A stretch of 22,177 bases of DNA. It comes from Neocallimastix lanati (nom. inval.) (lineage: Eukaryota > Neocallimastigomycota > Neocallimastigomycetes > Neocallimastigales > Neocallimastigaceae). The notes under the pieces are model-generated. The model had not been told where the DNA came from. It worked only from the letters and a program-made list of their open reading frames with translations, and did no database searches. The position numbers and the translations under genes are program-made. Positions 1 to 10,744 of the stretch are shown piece by piece. The stretch covers positions 875,001-897,177 of the forward strand of contig JACVTC010000080.1 of the NCBI GenBank assembly GCA_016946835.1. Reading direction: 5' to 3'. Position 1 is the first letter of the stretch, and each line of letters opens with the position of its first letter.

Positions 1-232
1 AGCCACTAGTCTTGTCTTTTTTTCTTCTTATTATCCTTTTCAGCATAGACCTATTTTGTACCAATTATATTTGCATCATTTGGTATCTTATCCACCACTT
101 CCATTACATTATTGCTATACCTATTTGATAGTTCATCATTTATTTCAATTTTCCATTCTTCACCTTTTGATGAATTTATTGTTTGAGGGTTTAAGTGGTT
201 AGGATGTTTGTTATATAATATTTAAAACTTCG
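1..232 (-). pseudogene. Copia reverse transcriptase, N-terminal fragment
   Basis: One minus-strand frame gives a P-x-TI-x-SS-x-GEEW stretch, then DELS, VMEVVDKIP and IIGTK followed by a stop at 51-53 and VYAEKD. This matches the start of copia RT, where an E/W linker region precedes the I-x-G-x-KWV motif. The stop replaces the invariant Trp (TGG to TAG). A second stop lies at 6-8. The catalytic part of RT is outside the window. Confidence 0.75.
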
Positions 233-263
233 AATCTTTTATTGTTATTAAATTTTAAATTTT

Positions 264-294
<31 letters not shown>

Positions 295-479
295 CTGTCT
301 GAAAGTTAAATTTTCCTCATCTAAATTCAAATGAATTATTGCTTAGATATCTTTTTTTTTTTTTTTTTTTAGAAATTTAAGTTTTCTTTAATTTAAAAAT
401 TTATAATCAGATTCACACGGTATTCATTTTTCTTCCTTAAATTATTGATATTTTTGTTTCAGTATTAATAAAGAAAGTA

Positions 480-660
480 CTATTAATTATACCAAGGCAT
501 ATCCTCCACAAAGTAACCACCTCTTGAAGTAACAATAGAATTAGTAGAAGTGTCTAATATCTTATAACCTAGAGAGTCAGAAGCATAGACTAAAAAAACA
601 CTAGATTTAGTATTATTATCGAATTTGTTTGATTTATGATTATTATAGAAAAAGACTTTA
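480..660 (-). pseudogene. Copia integrase C-terminal fragment
   Basis: The minus strand encodes FLVYASDSLGYKILD followed by IVTSRGGYFVED. This matches the conserved C-terminal block of copia integrases (FLGY...KGYR-like, then V-x-SRDVxFxE). The fragment is open over about 50 codons and is separated from the integrase core by a broken A-run at about 667-704. Confidence 0.75.
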
Positions 661-689
661 CATCTAAAAAAAAAAAAAAAAAATAAAAA

Positions 690-1400
690 AAAAAAAAAAA
701 AAAAAGCTTAAGATGAGATATATCTACAGATTTTATTGAAAAATAATTTATTTAGAATTTTAATTATTGATGCTATGGTGTGGGTTTAAATTATAGAGAT
801 AAGCAGCACAAAATATAGCAGAATCCCAAAATTTATGAGGAAGTTTGCTGAGTTAAGTAAAGTAGATATACGACGATTAAGAGTTTGAATCAACCGTTCA
901 ACACAGCCATTTTGCAGAGGGTTGTTACCAGGAAGGGAATGAAGAAGAAGTTTTATACCATTATCACCTAAGTAATTTATAAAGAGATTTGTCGATATAT
1001 TCAGTATCATTATTATTTTTTAAATTAATAATGTTATGAAGAAATATTTGAAATGAATTTATGAAGTTTAATAAAAATATTGGGAACATCAAATTTGTGT
1101 TTAATGAAATAAACCCAAACTTTTCTTTAAAAGTCATAAAGGAAAGTAACATAATAATTAAAATCATTAAAAAATGTTTCTTGTTTACCAATGACATCGG
1201 AATGAACTAATTTCATAGGTTTAGTGGCATTATTTGGAGAAGAATAAAAAGGTTTTTTTATAATATAGTGATTTATCATTGAAGGCAATTTTTTGTCATT
1301 TTGATTTTTTGGAATGTTCAATAACAAAATTTTTAATATTATTATTATAATAATGACCCAAACGAGCATGCCATAAATTAGTGTCTATGTTATAAACAAA
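690..1400 (-). pseudogene. Copia GAG-pre-integrase and integrase core, frameshifted
   Basis: WHARLGH at 1353-1373 is the hallmark of the GAG-pre-integrase and zinc-binding region. It is followed in other frames by KPMKLVHSDVIGK (first catalytic Asp region), NNNDTEYIDKS near 985-1020 (second Asp region, with the usual DNG changed to NND), and LPGNNPLQNGCVERLIQTLNR near 870-930, which carries the catalytic Glu. The pieces lie in three frames, so at least two frameshifts separate them. The integrase is not functional. Confidence 0.82.
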
Positions 1401-1536
1401 ATTTCTTTTTTTTTTTTTTTTTTTTTTGGAAACTATATTATTTGTAGGAACTGTATCAAATACAAATAAATTTTCATCATTCGCAATAAAATTTACAATT
1501 AGATCATTATTTTTGGATATTTGTAAAAGATCTTTA

Positions 1537-1860
1537 TTATTTACGATTTTCGATAATGATAATACATCTATTTTTGAGAATGGAATGACAAGATATTAAA
1601 TTGTTTTGAATATTTGATGAGTAATAAACATTTGATAGTACAAAATCGTTATTTTTAAATTTACCATTGTAAGTACCTACATCTTCAACCTTATCTAAAT
1701 CACCATTTGGATAAATGTTATTTTTATTATTTACTTTATTTAAATTATTTAGATTATTTACGTTATTAGTTAAATTGATGTCAGTACCACTGTCAATAAT
1801 CAATGGAGTGGAATTAGTATTATTCTTAATTGTTGTGCTATTACAGTTTCGAATGACTGA
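1537..1860 (-). pseudogene. Copia aspartic protease fragment
   Basis: IIDSGTDINLTNN has the active-site DSGT at 1783-1794, preceded in the same frame by NSTPL. About 60 residues later NLISCHSIL matches the conserved NLIS-x-x-x-L block at the end of copia proteases. An Asn/Lys-rich stretch separates the two blocks. The piece is open for at least 88 codons but is cut off from gag and integrase by frame changes. Confidence 0.72.
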
Positions 1861-2039
1861 AGCATTTCCTGTGAAATCATTTTATATTCCATCTTCATTG
1901 TGATCATTATTTTCAAAAGAATTATTGCTATTGCTTTTTATTATAATTATCATTTTTATTATTATCAATAATATTACGAGAGTTATAATTGTTTTTGTTA
2001 TATCCTTTAAAATAAATTTTATTTTTATTATTAAACAAT

Positions 2040-2650
2040 TTTAGAGTTTTCATTGTTATTATCATCTGATTTATTATTTTTCTTAATTAAAAGATTATAT
2101 TTACAATGGTCAATAGAGTGACCTTGTATATATTCTGTGTATATGGCAATAATAATCATTATAAATTTTATTATAAAAATTTTTATTATAATTTTTATTA
2201 TTATTTCTTGTGTTTCTATTTATATTATTAACATTTAAATCATTTATAATTTTTATTTTTAGATCACACATCAAGAATGGCGTTTTAGAATAATCACCAG
2301 ATATGATTTTGGTTCTTAAACAAAATAATCCATTCCTTTTTATAATTTAAATCAATAATTTCTGTATCTCTTCCACCACCAAGAAGGAAGTTATATAATC
2401 GGTACCACCTCACATATATATTAACACACTCATTACACATAAAATTACTAATGTTAACACGATCTTCATTATTAGTTATGATACTATTATTTTCACTATT
2501 ATTCCTATATTTTCAATCAATACTATTACTATTATTAACAATATTATTTCTGTTGTTATTTTTATTAATATTATATATTTCATTACTACTATCAGAATCA
2601 GTACTTAATTTTTTATTATTATTATTATTACTAGAATATTTCAAATAAAC
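2040..2650 (-). pseudogene. Copia gag remnant with half a zinc knuckle
   Basis: The minus strand shows an Asn/Ser-rich N-terminus (DSDSSNEIYN), then a WYRLYNFLLGGGRDTEIID block resembling the conserved start of the copia gag domain, and at 2103-2123 GHSIDHC, the second half of a CX2CX4HX4C knuckle. The first two Cys are not in the same frame; a TGC lies just upstream in another frame, so a small indel probably broke the finger. Stops interrupt the region. Confidence 0.6.
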
Positions 2651-2672
2651 AAATAATTAAACTAATACAATA

Positions 2673-2673
<1 letters not shown>

Positions 2674-2709
<36 letters not shown>
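2674..2709. repeat. Poly-A tract (36 A)
   Basis: An uninterrupted run of A on the plus strand marks the right border of recognisable copia sequence. It may have formed by homopolymer expansion, as for the many other runs in this window. Confidence 0.9.
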
Positions 2710-2711
<2 letters not shown>

Positions 2712-3071
2712 TATAATAAAAGAATAATTTTATATGATGGATTAGTGTATATTATATTTTATTGTTTTTTTTTTTTTTTTGCTTCTCTTTTCTTCTAATA
2801 AAAAAATTAAAAAAAAAAAAAAATAAAATAAAAAATAAAAAAAAAAGTCAATGAATGGATTTATTAATTATGAAATTAATGGTTTTAAATGTTTGATTAT
2901 TAATGATAAAAAAATAATTATAAATATTAAAATTATATACTTTAAAAATTTATATACTTAATATTTTAATAAAAAAAAAAAAAAATAAAAAAAAAATAAA
3001 AAAAAAAAAAAAAATATTGAAATTAAAATAATAGTTTACGCTTATATATAAATATATTTTTCTTTTTTTCT

Positions 3072-3122
<51 letters not shown>

Positions 3123-3427
3123 TTTTTTGTTGTTGTTGTTGTTTTGTATTATATATTTATTAATAATTAATAATTAATAAATATAAATATTCACTCTTAT
3201 ATATATATATATTATTTTTATTCTTATTTTTATTTTTATTTTTATTTTTTTTTATTTGTTTATTTATTTATTATATTAATTTCTAATAAATAATAATTAT
3301 ATTTGCCATCTATATAATATTTTACTTATTTGTTTATTTTATTGCTTTATTTTAAAAGTTTAAAAAAAATTTATATATATATATATATTATTATTATTAT
3401 TATATTATTGGAATAAGATATTGTTAT
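2710..3427. other. Non-coding AT-rich gap with long T-rich tract, downstream of the Sec14-like gene
   Basis: No ORF or RNA gene is seen. It holds A-runs near 2800-3010, a T-rich tract with interspersed C at about 3058-3128 followed by (GTT)n, and (TTTTTA)-like microsatellites at 3220-3250. It contains the 3' flank of the minus-strand Sec14-like gene, so the poly-A signal probably lies near 3300-3427, but no single site stands out because AATAAA-like words are everywhere. Confidence 0.6.
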
Positions 3428-4486
3428 TTAATTGCATTGAGTAATATCTGAATTAGACATAGGTGATGATGGAGTTTGTGGTGGTGAGGGTAAGGCATTT
3501 GGGTTAGATTGATCAGAGATTAATGGACTCTTTTTAATTTCAACCTTATTAAATTCAGATAAAGTAAAATCACTACTAGCATCACTAGCAGTTTCAGTTA
3601 CAGAAGTAGGATTTTCGAATTTCTTTAAAAATTCATCAATAGTAATTTCATATTCTTCTTTTCTGTTTAATTCTGGAGTATTCCATGGTCCAATATTACT
3701 GTGAGAACAACCACAAGTACAATTACAAGTACCACCATACATTACTGGAAGAGCTTCTGGAGAAGCATATTTCAATAAAACCTTTTCATATTTCTTATCT
3801 AAAATTTGAATTTTTTCAGCAGTAATTGGATCAAGAATACCTTTAATTAATTTCCAACACATTGTAAAAGCCTTTGGTGCATTAATAACAAATAAATTAC
3901 CCATACATTCTGGATAGTAATCTGAAGCAATTTTAGAAGTTTTCTTAAGATAATTGAAACACTTTGAAAATTGATAAAGACTAACATCCTTTAAATCCAT
4001 AATGGTTAAACCAGTTTCAACATGATGACCACTAGCATTTGAACAACTTGGGAAACGTTGACGTAATCCAATTTCATAATCAAGAATAAAATTCTTAAGA
4101 AGTCTATCTTCTGAAGTATATTCAAATAATTTCTTAATACTGAATTTACCGAATTGTTCGATGTAAATTGGACGACCTTGTAGATCAACATTATGATAAA
4201 ATCTTGGGTATATTTTTTCGACTTTATCAATTTCAGGGAAAGTAAAGGTCTTATATAGTTCATCAATATTGTTGTCCTTTCTCCATTTTTCACAATTGGA
4301 AAACATTATGTATGTTTTTTCTAAATCGAAATTTCTTGCTCTTAAAAATCTTAAAAAGTAATGAATATCATGTCTTTCTTCACAGAATAAACCTTCCTTT
4401 TTGACTTTTAAAATTAAATTTCTTAAAGTTTGTTCTTGTTCGTTGGTAAGATTACCATATCTTCCACTCAAAACTTTGTATTCCAT
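3428..4486 (-). CDS. Sec14-like CRAL-TRIO phosphatidylinositol/phosphatidylcholine transfer protein
   Basis: A 352-residue intronless ORF. Residues about 15-75 are the CRAL-TRIO N-terminal helices (LRFLRARNFD, then CEKWRKDN). Residues about 90-252 are the lipid-binding domain (GRPIY, TGLTIMDLKD, YYPECMGNLFVINAP, LDPITAEKIQIL, then PVMYGG). The IGPW block follows at 265-268. Sec14 proteins move PI and PC between Golgi and other membranes and stimulate PI 4-kinase. Of the yeast residues that contact PI headgroup phosphate, the equivalents of Glu207 (E193) and Lys239 (K225) are present, while yeast Lys66 is Asn here (N52). Four Cys in a CxCxCxC row (254-260) follow the GG. The tail (291-352) is Ser/Thr/Pro-rich and probably disordered. 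The ATG at 4484-4486 follows a long A-run, usual for very AT-rich genomes. No neighbouring gene suggests a pathway. The family call is firm; the cargo is inferred. Confidence 0.95.
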   Translation of the reverse strand: MEYKVLSGRYGNLTNEQEQTLRNLILKVKKEGLFCEERHDIHYFLRFLRARNFDLEKTYIMFSNCEKWRKDNNIDELYKTFTFPEIDKVEKIYPRFYHNVDLQGRPIYIEQFGKFSIKKLFEYTSEDRLLKNFILDYEIGLRQRFPSCSNASGHHVETGLTIMDLKDVSLYQFSKCFNYLKKTSKIASDYYPECMGNLFVINAPKAFTMCWKLIKGILDPITAEKIQILDKKYEKVLLKYASPEALPVMYGGTCNCTCGCSHSNIGPWNTPELNRKEEYEITIDEFLKKFENPTSVTETASDASSDFTLSEFNKVEIKKSPLISDQSNPNALPSPPQTPSSPMSNSDITQCN

Positions 4487-4509
4487 TTTTTTTTTTTTTT
4501 TTTTTTTTC

Positions 4510-4540
<31 letters not shown>

Positions 4541-4545
4541 TAAAA
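4487..4545 (-). promoter_or_regulatory. A-rich leader and (ATA)n directly upstream of the Sec14-like start
   Basis: On the coding strand the ATG is immediately preceded by about 20 A, then a further (AAT)n microsatellite at about 4512-4541. A pure-A context at -1 to -20 supports this ATG as the start. No TATA box or other promoter element can be singled out in such AT-rich DNA. Confidence 0.5.
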
Positions 4546-6324
4546 TTTATTTTTATTTTATATATATATATTTTATGTATTTTTTTTTTTAAAAAAAAAT
4601 TTTTTTTTCTTTTATATTTAATTTTATTTTAATTATCACCGTTTTTGTTGAATATTAATTTTATTTATAAAATTTTTGCCTTATTTTTTTTTTTATTATT
4701 ATTATTTATGCTATTTATTATTAAAATTATATTAATGTCAGTTAATAATATTTAATAAAACTTGGATTTAATTTTTATTACGTCTTTGATATTTACAAAA
4801 TTATATTATTATCTGTAAAATTTTAAAAAATAAATAAAAAAAATTAGTAAATTGAATGTGAATATATATTTAAAAATAATAAGTTTTTATAATAAAAGAT
4901 ACAAGTTCATATAATCTATTAATAAATAAATTTTAAAAATAAATATTTTCTTTTTTTAAAAAAATTAAAAAAAAAAATAATATTATTATAATTGTTGAAT
5001 ATCTAAAAATGAATTTTTTTATATAACAAATATATATATAAGATAAACATATATAGAGAGTGTACTCTTGTGAATATTTTTAAAACCAAATAAAATTAAT
5101 GATAAAAAGTATAAATTAAAACATAAAAAATATATAATAAAAAATAAATAATATCTTATAGTTTTTTTTTTTTTTTTTTTTTTTAATACAAAAAAAATTA
5201 CATAATAAACGTTTCTTATTGGTAAACGTTTTTATTTATGTACAATTTTAAAAAAAAACGAATATTTACATATTTAACAATGTTATTATCATTTCAAATC
5301 TTTTTTTTTTTTTTTTACAATTATATAATACTTTTACTTTTTTTTTTTTTTTTTACTATTATAAATTATTACTTTTTTGATAATTACCTTTTTATATATA
5401 TAATTGAATGTATTAAAAACAAATCCTATTAACTAAAATTTAAATATTTTTATATTAAATTTTTATTTTTTTTTATACAATTTTTTATAATTATTAATTT
5501 TTATATAAAAAAAAAAGTTATTAATAATTCAATTATTAACAACTTCACTTTTATTTTTATTATTAATTATTTTATTTTTTATGTTATATCTGTTAAAGAT
5601 ATTTAAAAAAGTGAAAAAAAAAAAAAAAAAAAAAAAAAATTTAGAGTTATATACTTATATATTTATAATAAATTAATTTTTGATTATATATAAAAGTCAT
5701 AAAAAATAATAAAATTTTAAAAGACGAACGTAAAATTAAAAATATATAATATGAAATAGAATTAAAATATAAAATAATAGAATTAAAATATATATTAAAT
5801 TTTGTTTTTAAATAATATTTAATATTATGCATATATATATATTTTTTCTTTTTTCTTTTTTTTTTTTTTTTTTTTTTTTTTTGATTTAAATTGTTGGTCA
5901 ATTCAATTCATATATATTGGATTATTTAATATTATCAAAATAAAAGAAAAACTTTTTTTTTTTAAGGATAAAGAATTATATTAAATCATAATTATAATTA
6001 TCATAATAAATAAATTAAATAAATAAATAAATTCTTTTTTACATTAATTATATATATTTATTGCATAGTTAATCATTTCTAAATAAATAAACAATCCATA
6101 TAAATAAATAAATAAATAGATAAATAATGAATATATAAAAATGACTATTGAAATATATTAAAATAGCATATATATTATAAAAATACCAAATAAATAATTC
6201 ATAACAGTATACAGCAATATATGATAAATAAATTAAAAATACATATTAATATATATTATGTGTAGACAGTATTTCTTAAAATTTTTTAATTACTAATTAT
6301 AATTATTAATGTTTAAGAAAAATT

Positions 6325-6355
<31 letters not shown>

Positions 6356-8228
6356 TATTTATTTTTTTTTCCTTTGTGTGTATGTTTACATTTTAATACT
6401 TTTCAAATGTAAATTACTAATTATTATAGAATAAGGTTTTAACGGATGGTTCAATCGTTAATAATATTATTATTAATTTAAATAATAATAGTAATATTAA
6501 TATTATTATTTATATTAATAATAATATCAAATAATACTATTTATTAATTAGAATATGAATACTATTAATTATAATATTTAATATTTTATATTTAATATTA
6601 TAATTAAATTTTATATCGTTTAGGGTTTATTATTTAATTTTTTAATCACCTTATTTATAATATATTATATAAATCAATGAGAATTTGTATATTAACAATA
6701 GTATTCCTTTTTTTTAATATATATTTTGATTGATTTTTAATAGGTTAATACATGTTATTTTATATTATATTATATTATAAATTAATTCATATAGAAGAAT
6801 TAACATATATTAATATATAGAAATAGAATAGTATGTAATATATATCGAATATATTTTGTCATAAAATCTCATTATTTTTTAATCGATTATAGAAAACTAT
6901 AATGAGAAATTAATTTTAATTTCTTTTTTTTTTTTTTACTAAATTTCTCAATGGACCCACAAATTTTCATATGATGCAATTTATTATAATACATTCATAA
7001 TATATTAAAATATATTAAAATATTTACTAATATTTTATTTGTTCAATTTTTAATTCTATTACAATATATTTAAAATCAATTAATATTTATAATATATTAA
7101 TAAATAAATATATTTTTTTTTTTTTTTTTAGACTTAGAGAAACTTTATTTAATTTATAATAATAATAAAATTAAATAAATATATTGAAATTTTAAATATT
7201 TTTTTATTTTATTTTATTTCTTTTTTTTTTAATATTTCATATACTATTATTTATATGATAAATAATATAAAAATTATTTCCTATATTTATTATTTATGTT
7301 ACAATATAAAAAAAATAAACATAGAATAGAACTTTTTTTTAATTTTAATTTTAATTTTAATTTAATTTATTATTATTCTTTTTTTTTATTTTTTTAATTT
7401 AATCAAAGGGTTACTATTATATTTAATCATTTATCCTTTTATAGTAATAAAAAACTTTAATACTTTCTTCATTATTATTAATTTTTCTTAATTATAAGAA
7501 GGTGCTTTTTTTTTTTTTACGTATTTTTGGATATTTTAATTATAAAAAAATAACAGAAACATCTTATAAAAAAAATTATTAACAATGAAAATAATATGAA
7601 CTTTTAAATATAATTCTTTTAAATTATCATTAATAACTTTTTTTAAATTTCCAAAAAAAAAAAAAAAGTAATAATATATATTTATTAATCTTCAAAATAA
7701 ACTTTAATAAAAAATAAAAAATAAACTCATAATGAGTTAACAATACTATCATAAATTTTTTGTTAAACCATACATTAATCACATTTAAGATTTAGAAATA
7801 AAAAGAATTTTAAATCTATTAAATACAAAACTTTAAATTAATTTTTGTTTCATTTTGTAAATTAAATATCAATTAAACTTTAGATTTCTTTTAATTTACA
7901 GCCTATGCAATATCGAAAGTTGTAATTTTATACTATATTTAAATTAAATATATCCATCCAAACCAATTTATTATATTTATCTTTGTACATCAGTAAATAT
8001 ATAATGAACGAAAAAAACATAAATAAAAAAATATTATATCAATGAATATATAAATAATAAAACAAATAAATAATATATAAAAATATATAAAAATAAATAA
8101 GCAAATTAATTAAATATATGAACAAATAGTTCATAAACATTAATATAATTATTATCAATCTTGATAAATGTAATAATCTAAAATATATAAATATTATTTA
8201 TACTTTTGACATAAAAATATATATATTA
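4546..8228. other. Gene-free AT-rich intergenic DNA
   Basis: About 3.7 kb of extremely AT-rich sequence with T and A runs (for example 5161-5184, 5616-5639, 5849-5882) and short microsatellites, including (ATTTTT)n at 6332-6365. Short ORFs here are made of Phe/Leu/Ile/Lys/Asn from homopolymers and have no recognisable domain. A small repeated palindrome AAACGTTT occurs twice near 5208-5232. I see no tRNA, rRNA or conserved protein. Confidence 0.7.
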
Positions 8229-8540
8229 TTATTATTATTATAATTACTATTATAATTATTTATTATTTATTATTATTATAATTACTATTATAATTATTTA
8301 TTATTTATTATTATTATAATTACTATTATAATTATTTATTATTTATTATTATTATAATTACTATTATAATTATTTATTATTTATTATTATTATAATTACT
8401 ATTATAATTATTTATTATTTATTATTATTATAATTACTATTATAATTATTTATTATTTATTATTATTATAATTACTATTATAATTATTTATTATTTATTA
8501 TTATTATAATTACTATTATAATTATTTATTATTTATTATT
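8229..8540. repeat. 38-bp minisatellite, about 8 identical copies
   Basis: The unit, built on TAATTACTATTATAATTATT plus a (TTA)n-rich remainder, starts at 8241, 8279, 8317, 8355, 8393, 8431, 8469 and 8507, exactly 38 bp apart. I found no substitutions between copies. Each unit contains the word ATTATAATTA twice. The array decays into ordinary TTA-rich sequence after 8540. Perfect identity implies recent expansion by slippage or unequal exchange. Confidence 0.95.
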
Positions 8541-8836
8541 TCTTATTTATTATTTATTATTATTTATATATTTATTTCAAAAAAAAAAAAAAACATTAAA
8601 TATCAAATAGTATTATAGTATTATTAAATAATAAAATAAATAAATAATAAATCCCTGTAAATTGAATAATATTAAATTAATATTTTTTTTATTATAGAAA
8701 ATAATAATATTATTATTAATTTTTATAAAAAAAAATATTGTTTATTTATGGTCAAAAAAAGGCATTTAATAAATTTAATAAGATATCTATTATTTTTATA
8801 TAAGAACTATTATTAATTTATCATTTATCCTATTTT

Positions 8837-8917
8837 TTATAAAATAAAATTTTTTCTATATAATAAAACTTTTTTATTATAAAATAAAATTTTTTCTATA
8901 TAATAAAACTTTTTTAT
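8837..8917. repeat. 40-bp tandem duplication, two perfect copies
   Basis: The segment beginning TTATAAAATAAAATTTTTTC at 8837 repeats exactly at 8877, with 41 matching bases at a 40-bp period. It lies in non-coding DNA with no associated gene. Confidence 0.9.
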
Positions 8918-9714
8918 AAATAATACTGAACAATAGTTGATATTTTAATTATTAATGAAATCATGCAATTAATATTAACTTTACATAATACTATGATATT
9001 TTTTATATAATCATATGCAAATATAAATGAGCTGAGCTTTAAATCTTTCTGCATAAACTATAAAAAGTTTTATTAAAAATGCCATCGTATTTAATGTATG
9101 AAATTGTTTATTATACAAATTTGTTTATTGATTTTGTTTTATTTTTTTTTTTAAAAAAAAAAATAAACAATGACAATCAATAATAATAATAATTAATAAT
9201 AATAGTATTAATAACAATTAAAAATAAAAAATAATAATTAAAAATTTTTTATTATTACATTTATGTAATAATTAGTTTTTAGTTTTATTCCATATTCATT
9301 AATTTTTCACTTTTTTTTATGTAAATATATAATTACTAATTATATTTATATTTTAAATATAAGATTTTTACGTATATATTATCTATATTTTTTACTTTAA
9401 AACAAAGAACAAAAAAAAAAAAAAAATCATTAGAATATTCTTTTTATTTCTATTTTAATTAATTATTATTATTATTTATATAGCATATATTAATATCATA
9501 ACTGAATTGAACTACAAAGGAAATAAATTTATATACTAATATTATAAAAAAGGAATTTGTTATACATTACGTAATATATTTTTAAAAATTTGTATTTATT
9601 TTTTTCTTTTATTACTCAAAACAATATGTTTTTAGAAAAATTACATTTCACAATGTGGCTTTTCTACTGAAGTAATTTAACGCCATATATTAAAAAATAA
9701 AATATTTACTTTAT

Positions 9715-9935
9715 CATTTTATAACTAAAAAGATTGAATAATAATTAAATTAATTTATTCATAATATGTAATTAAATTTAAATAATAGAAATAAATATTA
9801 ATTAAATATAAAAAATAATATAATTTTTATAACATTTCATAATTAAAAGATTGAATAATAATGTCAATTTATTCATAATAATCTATTAAATTTTAAATAA
9901 CTAATAATTAAATATAAATATAAAATAATTAAAAA
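9715..9935. repeat. Diverged tandem duplication, about 118 bp period
   Basis: The block starting CATTTTATAACTAAAAAGAT at 9715 is repeated with substitutions and small indels from 9833. Both copies share AAGATTGAATAATAAT and TTTATTCATAAT in order. It is older than the perfect repeats nearby. Confidence 0.7.
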
Positions 9936-9993
9936 AAAAATATTTTTATTTTTTTAATTATTAAAAAATAAATATTTTCTTAAATTTTTTTAT

Positions 9994-10029
<36 letters not shown>

Positions 10030-10113
10030 AATAAAAACTAATAAAAAATTCATAATTTTTAAAAAATATTAATAATTTTTAAAATTTTAATTTAAAAAAA
10101 CTATTAAAATATC

Positions 10114-10123
10114 GATCTTTATC
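10114..10123. repeat. Target site duplication, left copy (GATCTTTATC)
   Basis: This 10-bp word directly abuts the poly-T (poly-A tail on the minus strand) of the SINE. The same word sits at its other end, 10735-10744. Confidence 0.85.
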
Positions 10124-10734
10124 TTTTTTTTTTTTTTTTTTTATATTTCTGGTGTGTATCGCCCTTTCAGGGAATAATGAGGTAGTTACAACACTTTCGT
10201 ATAGGCAGAATTGTCCCCTCTGGACAGCCTTACTGAGTATTCAACATTGGCACTCTTACATGTATATTATTACTGAAAATTTTCTCGTACATTTTTCTTG
10301 GAGTGCTTCTCCAGTTCCTAATAACCTTTTGAAGCGAGGCCAGTATAACTTAACTCGTGGAGATACACACTAGCTCACTTGGTAATTGCATAAACGTCAG
10401 AAAGATTTCAATTTAGTTGAATATCTACATAACCAAGTAGAATATATCTACATGGATACATGAAATCATATACCCAAATGTTAATTACATTATAAGTATA
10501 TTAAATGACAGTACTTGTGTAATCCTCTCAGTCCCACATTTAGGACAATATGTTGTCTATATTACTTAGGATATTTAGAATAATAGTATATATATAATGG
10601 GAAATACTTACCTGTACCCTAACCATCATATTCCATAAAAACCTCTTGTGAGGAAAACCTGGAAAATGGTCATAGGGCGAGATCAAACCAGGAGCTTTAT
10701 GTATGCCAGCCCACGGAGTAACAACCATGCTTTT
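10124..10734 (-). mobile_element. Full-length SINE-like retroposon with tRNA-like head and poly-A tail
   Basis: The element ends on the minus strand in ACACACCAGAAATAT plus 19 A (10124-10142), and both sides carry the 10-bp duplication GATCTTTATC. Its 5' end (minus strand, from 10734) looks tRNA-derived: an A-box-like AAGCATGGTTG at about 10723-10733 and a B-box-like GGTTTGATCTC at 10689-10679, properly spaced for an internal Pol III promoter. The body is clearly GC-richer than its surroundings and encodes no plausible protein. It contains a long hairpin (10617-10677, arms CCCTAACCAT and ATGGTCATAGGG) and a domain closed by a perfect 9-bp helix (10152-10160 with 10362-10370). SINEs are copied by a LINE reverse transcriptase in trans; no LINE is in the window. 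Insertion is seen directly from the duplication and the empty paralog; the SINE class is inferred. Confidence 0.78.
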
Positions 10735-10744
10735 GATCTTTATC
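10735..10744. repeat. Target site duplication, right copy (GATCTTTATC)
   Basis: It abuts the 5' end of the minus-strand SINE and is followed by ATTAAATATTT, which directly follows the same CTTTATC in the uninterrupted paralog near 11532. Confidence 0.85.

Larger units (their letters stand above)
1..2650 (-). pseudogene. Decayed Ty1/copia retrotransposon (gag-PR-IN-RT), left end cut by the window
   Basis: Read on the minus strand from about 2650 down to 1, fragments appear in the Ty1/copia order: Asn-rich gag with half a zinc knuckle, aspartic protease (DSGT), GAG-pre-integrase (WHARLGH), integrase core and C-terminus, then the N-terminus of reverse transcriptase. Integrase lying before RT is diagnostic of copia rather than gypsy. 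The frame changes several times, there are in-frame stops, and long A/T runs lie in or between the domains (268-294, 351-370, 667-704, 1408-1427), so no functional polyprotein can be made. The rest of RT and RNase H would lie left of the window. No LTR was recognised at the right end; the run of 36 A at 2674-2709 lies beside it. Seen directly: motifs and their order. Inferred: one original element rather than several fragments. Confidence 0.85.
8541..10041. other. Gene-free AT-rich intergenic DNA
   Basis: No ORF or RNA gene is recognised. Apart from the two duplications listed separately it is ordinary AT-rich sequence with A/T runs, the longest being the A-run at about 10000-10027. Confidence 0.65.

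Noticed and set aside
5238-5901. Small ORFs at 5238-5432 (plus) and 5647-5901 (minus)
   Set aside because: Made of homopolymer-encoded Phe or Lys and AT-rich codons; no recognisable domain or start context.
10152-10373. 73-residue ORF on the plus strand and 68-residue ORF 10540-10746 on the minus strand
   Set aside because: Both fall inside the non-coding SINE body, start or end at arbitrary points and show no domain.
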